Below, one piece after another: positions 63,642 through 64,000 of a stretch of DNA of 64,000 nucleotides. The notes under the pieces were generated by a model, which was not told where the DNA came from, did no database searches, and saw only the letters and a list, made by a program, of their open reading frames with translations. The stretch comes from Arachis hypogaea (Eukaryota; Streptophyta; Magnoliopsida; Fabales; Fabaceae): NCBI RefSeq assembly GCF_003086295.3, contig NC_092048.1, positions 935,001-999,000 of the forward strand, read 5' to 3'. Position numbers and translations under genes: made by a program. Positions within the stretch are counted from its first letter, which is position 1; each line of letters begins with the position of its first letter.

Positions 63642-64000
63642 TTAGCCATCCACATGCATAAACTGTCCAACACCATTCACAAAAGCCTTTAGGTTCGTAT
63701 CTGAGGGACCACCTTCTTTGGCTGCTTCTCTACTCAACATCTTCCATCTCTCCGCATTCTTTCTCACTTCTTTTGCTTTCTCTCCACTTCCCATCACAAT
63801 ATCCAAACACCTCCTTATTTCTTCAGCTTCCACTATCCCTTCCTCATTTATCACTTTAGGCTTCACTCTAACCCCTATCTTCCACACATCTTCCATCAGC
63901 TTAGCATTTGTGTTTTGATCCGACCACTGTGGAAACGCCACCACTGGAACCCCTGAAATTAGGGTTTCCATGGTGGAGTTCCAACCGCAATGCGTCACAA
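63642..64000 (-). CDS. UDP-glycosyltransferase, C-terminal part (cut by window edge)
   Basis: About 119 residues are visible, ending MHVDG and a TAG stop. The plant UGT signature (PSPG box) is present from its HCGWNS part onward: [20 protein letters not shown], then [11 protein letters not shown]. The last Gln of this box, in the DQ pair, usually contacts glucose, as in glucosyltransferases. The family moves sugar from UDP-sugar to small acceptors such as hormones and phenolics in the cytosol. The wording after the box ([10 protein letters not shown]) recalls the UGT74/75 groups. The first codon in the window is GTG for Val inside the protein; the true start lies beyond 64000. No damage is seen. 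Confidence 0.93.
   Translation of the reverse strand, partial: VTHCGWNSTMETLISGVPVVAFPQWSDQNTNAKLMEDVWKIGVRVKPKVINEEGIVEAEEIRRCLDIVMGSGEKAKEVRKNAERWKMLSREAAKEGGPSDTNLKAFVNGVGQFMHVDG

Noticed and set aside
1..64000. CRISPR arrays, operons, tRNA, rRNA, viral or LTR-retrotransposon genes
   Set aside because: None seen. Tandem repeats present are short or degenerate, and no gag-pol, tRNA cloverleaf or viral gene was recognised by eye. A tRNAscan-SE and an LTR search would be decisive.

Overview
The window is plant nuclear DNA. It has long AT-rich intergenic stretches, spliced genes with GT-AG introns, and many DNA transposons and their small derivatives. The aspartokinase/homoserine dehydrogenase reads very much like legume copies. 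The mixture of Mutator-like and hAT-like repeats recalls peanut and its relatives (Arachis). Legume is a fairly firm inference; the genus is a guess.

Seven plant genes can be supported. From left to right: a broken F-box gene (949-1614, +); MFAP1, a spliceosome-associated protein (7573-9340, +, 2 exons, 438 aa); a RALF-type signalling peptide precursor (10219-10557, -); selenium-binding protein/methanethiol oxidase (12525-14828, -, 7 exons, 494 aa); bifunctional aspartokinase-homoserine dehydrogenase (17011-23453, +, 18 exons, 920 aa); a subtilase of the SBT3 type (24371-28007, -, 10 exons, 781 aa); and a TMK-type leucine-rich-repeat receptor kinase (39732-43111, -, 2 exons, 923 aa). The C-terminal part of a UDP-glycosyltransferase runs off the right edge (63642-64000, -). 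Exon borders were read by hand. In all five spliced genes the summed exon length is a multiple of three and the reading frame is continuous.

The rest is mostly mobile DNA. A 5.5-kb Mutator-like element (30445-35923) has long terminal inverted repeats and a perfect 10-bp target duplication. It holds a decayed mudrA-like transposase gene and, converging on it, a decayed GRF zinc-finger gene. A hAT-like element (53965-58375) was later hit 8 bp from its right end by a second Mutator-like element (55856-58367), which carries exon-like segments that may be a captured gene. A hAT-like relative (4336-7201) lies just upstream of MFAP1 and contains a smaller nested hAT-like element. About ten small inverted-repeat elements, most with visible target duplications, are spread through the intergenic DNA. 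A likely Helitron 3' end (2121-2148) lies downstream of the broken F-box gene.

The genes are unrelated housekeeping or signalling genes and form no operon or cluster. No clearly new biological system was seen. The most informative features are the nested transposons, the two-gene Mutator-like element, the possible gene capture, and the unusual RALF peptide.
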